Assembly (NCBI RefSeq): GCF_944324995.1
Contig: NZ_CALUYL010000001.1
Span: 394,568-458,567 of the forward strand
Length of the DNA stretch: 64,000 bases
Origin: an uncultured Mailhella sp.
GTDB taxonomy: Bacteria; Desulfobacterota; Desulfovibrionia; Desulfovibrionales; Desulfovibrionaceae
Direction: 5' to 3'
Below the pieces are notes generated by a model that worked only from the letters and a program-made list of their open reading frames with translations, ran no database searches and was not told the DNA's origin. Below, piece after piece: positions 62,312 to 64,000 of the stretch (within the stretch, counting starts at the first letter, position 1; every line of letters begins with the position of its first letter). The position numbers and the translations under genes were made by a program.

Positions 62312-63478
62312 ATGTATTTAACCGTAAAAAAGGAACAAATCATTGAAGGCCTGCAGAAGGCGGCGTCCATCATTCCCAGCAAGGCGGGAGCCGCGTATCT
62401 GCGCTCGATCTGGCTTCAGGCCGTGAAGACTCCCGAAGGCGACCGGCTCACCATCATGTCCACGGATGTGAACATCGAGTTCACCGGCACGTATCCTGCG
62501 GAGATCAAGGAAGAGGGAACGGCGGGCGTGAACGGCCGCGCCTTCGTGGAACTTCTGCGTCGTCTGCCCGGAGGCGACATCAGCCTTCGTCTCGACGAGG
62601 AATCGCACATTCTTTCCGTGGAGCAGGGACGCCGTTCCTACAAGCTGCCCACCGTGGATCCGGTATGGTTCCAGCCTCTGCCTCCCTTCCCCGAAGAAGG
62701 CGCGGTGCTCTGGTCCGGCGACTTCTTCCAGGACATCATCGACAGGGTGTCCTTCTGCATCAGCGACGACGACAGCGCCGAAGGACTGGCCTGCCTGTAC
62801 CTCAAGGCCGGAGACGCCGGGAAGGTGGACGTATGCGGCCTGAACGGTCATCAGTTCGCCATGGTGCGCTTCATCAACGACGAGCTCGCCAATCTGCTTC
62901 CTGAAAACGGCCTGCTCATCCAGAAGAAATACGTCAATGAACTGCGCAAGTGGCTCGGCAGCGACGAAGTCATGCTGAACATCAGCGAACGCCGTTTCCA
63001 CATCCGCACCGGTTCCGGCAGCGAAACCCTGAGCATTCCCCGCAGCGCCAACTTCAGCTATCCCGATCATCTGAGCTTCCTGGCCAGACTCGACGGCGAC
63101 AACACCTCTCAGCTCGACGTGGATCGCCGCGAAACGCTGAACGCCCTCGACCGTCTGCTCATCTTCAACAACGACAGCGACCGCTGCACCTATTTCCGCT
63201 TCTCTCCGCAGGAAGTGGAACTTTCCGCGCAGGGTCAGGAAACCGGTTCCGCCACCGAACATCTTGAAGGAACCTTCAAGGGCGATCTGGAACTCATCGC
63301 CTTCCCCACCCGCAGCCTCATGGACATTCTCGGACACTTCCAGTCCGCAAGCCTGCACTACGTGTTCACCGGAGCCGAAGGCCCCTGCGGCATCACCGGT
63401 TCCGAAGACGCGGAATACACCGTCATTCTCATGCCCATGAAGATTGCCGAATCCTCCTATTATACGGAAGAGGAATAG
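62312..63478 (+). CDS. dnaN: DNA polymerase III beta subunit (sliding clamp)
   Basis: A 388-residue clamp made of three similar domains. It starts MYLTVKKEQIIEGLQKAAS after AAGGAAA. Typical segments are the LPGGDISLRL-type strand, LNGHQFAMVRF, and the C-terminal ILMPMKIAESSYYTEEE that lines the protein-binding pocket. Some central inserts are longer than in E. coli. It lies 119 bases after dnaA, with the inverted repeat between, and 231 bases before gyrB. Confidence 0.96.
   Translation: MYLTVKKEQIIEGLQKAASIIPSKAGAAYLRSIWLQAVKTPEGDRLTIMSTDVNIEFTGTYPAEIKEEGTAGVNGRAFVELLRRLPGGDISLRLDEESHILSVEQGRRSYKLPTVDPVWFQPLPPFPEEGAVLWSGDFFQDIIDRVSFCISDDDSAEGLACLYLKAGDAGKVDVCGLNGHQFAMVRFINDELANLLPENGLLIQKKYVNELRKWLGSDEVMLNISERRFHIRTGSGSETLSIPRSANFSYPDHLSFLARLDGDNTSQLDVDRRETLNALDRLLIFNNDSDRCTYFRFSPQEVELSAQGQETGSATEHLEGTFKGDLELIAFPTRSLMDILGHFQSASLHYVFTGAEGPCGITGSEDAEYTVILMPMKIAESSYYTEEE

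Positions 63479-64000
<522 letters not shown>

Overview
The window is G+C-rich bacterial chromosome, densely packed with housekeeping genes on both strands. It runs into the dnaA-dnaN-gyrB block at its right end, so it lies beside the usual replication-origin gene neighbourhood. Outer-membrane genes (lolA, hldD), an NtrC-type sigma-54 system, a canonical parABS locus and the general protein character fit a Gram-negative of the Desulfovibrionaceae type, perhaps an intestinal Bilophila/Mailhella-like lineage. That assignment is inference: there is no rRNA here. I saw no tRNA, rRNA, CRISPR array, insertion sequence or prophage.

Layout. 1-4.3 kb: end of priA, then a minus-strand aminotransferase and small periplasmic protein, an IHF/HU protein with a HIT protein, and a divergent radical-SAM gene. 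4.4-9.6 kb: topA, a gamma-glutamyltransferase behind a good sigma-54 promoter with inverted repeats, and a small membrane protein. 9.6-16.2 kb: sfsA, an aspartate-type aminotransferase with pgi, and a histidine kinase/NtrC regulator pair. 16.2-18.8 kb: two parS sites, parA, parB. 18.8-25.3 kb (minus): hisS-aspS-def, then fmt and rsmB. 25.8-31.1 kb (plus): CPA2 antiporter, dprA, xerC-type recombinase, coaX. 31.2-37.2 kb (plus): eno, lolA, truB, rpsO, pnp. 37.3-44.2 kb (minus): aspA, folD, ftsK, efp. 44.4-49 kb (plus): engB, UvrD/PcrA-like helicase, thiL, mgsA. 49-52.7 kb: rdgB (minus), then rimO and a multidomain envelope lipoprotein (plus). 52.9-56.7 kb (minus): an AroA-fold protein with a degenerate active site, a 99-residue unknown, a CxxCxxCC protein and hldD, with a three-way-junction inverted repeat inside the operon. 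57-64 kb: methyltransferase, queA and an M23 peptidase (minus), then dnaA, dnaN and the start of gyrB.

Genes that work together: parA/parB/parS with FtsK and the Xer recombinase (segregation and dimer resolution); def/fmt, hisS/aspS, efp, rpsO, truB, engB, rsmB and rimO (translation); hldD and lolA (outer membrane); pgi, eno, mgsA and aspA (central carbon and fumarate). The least conventional items are the apparently inactive chorismate-mutase-like/EPSP-synthase-like fusion (54894-56720), the perfectly paired three-way junction (54605-54675), the sigma-54 promoter region of the gamma-glutamyltransferase (7027-7156), and the long perfect inverted repeat between dnaA and dnaN (62223-62275).
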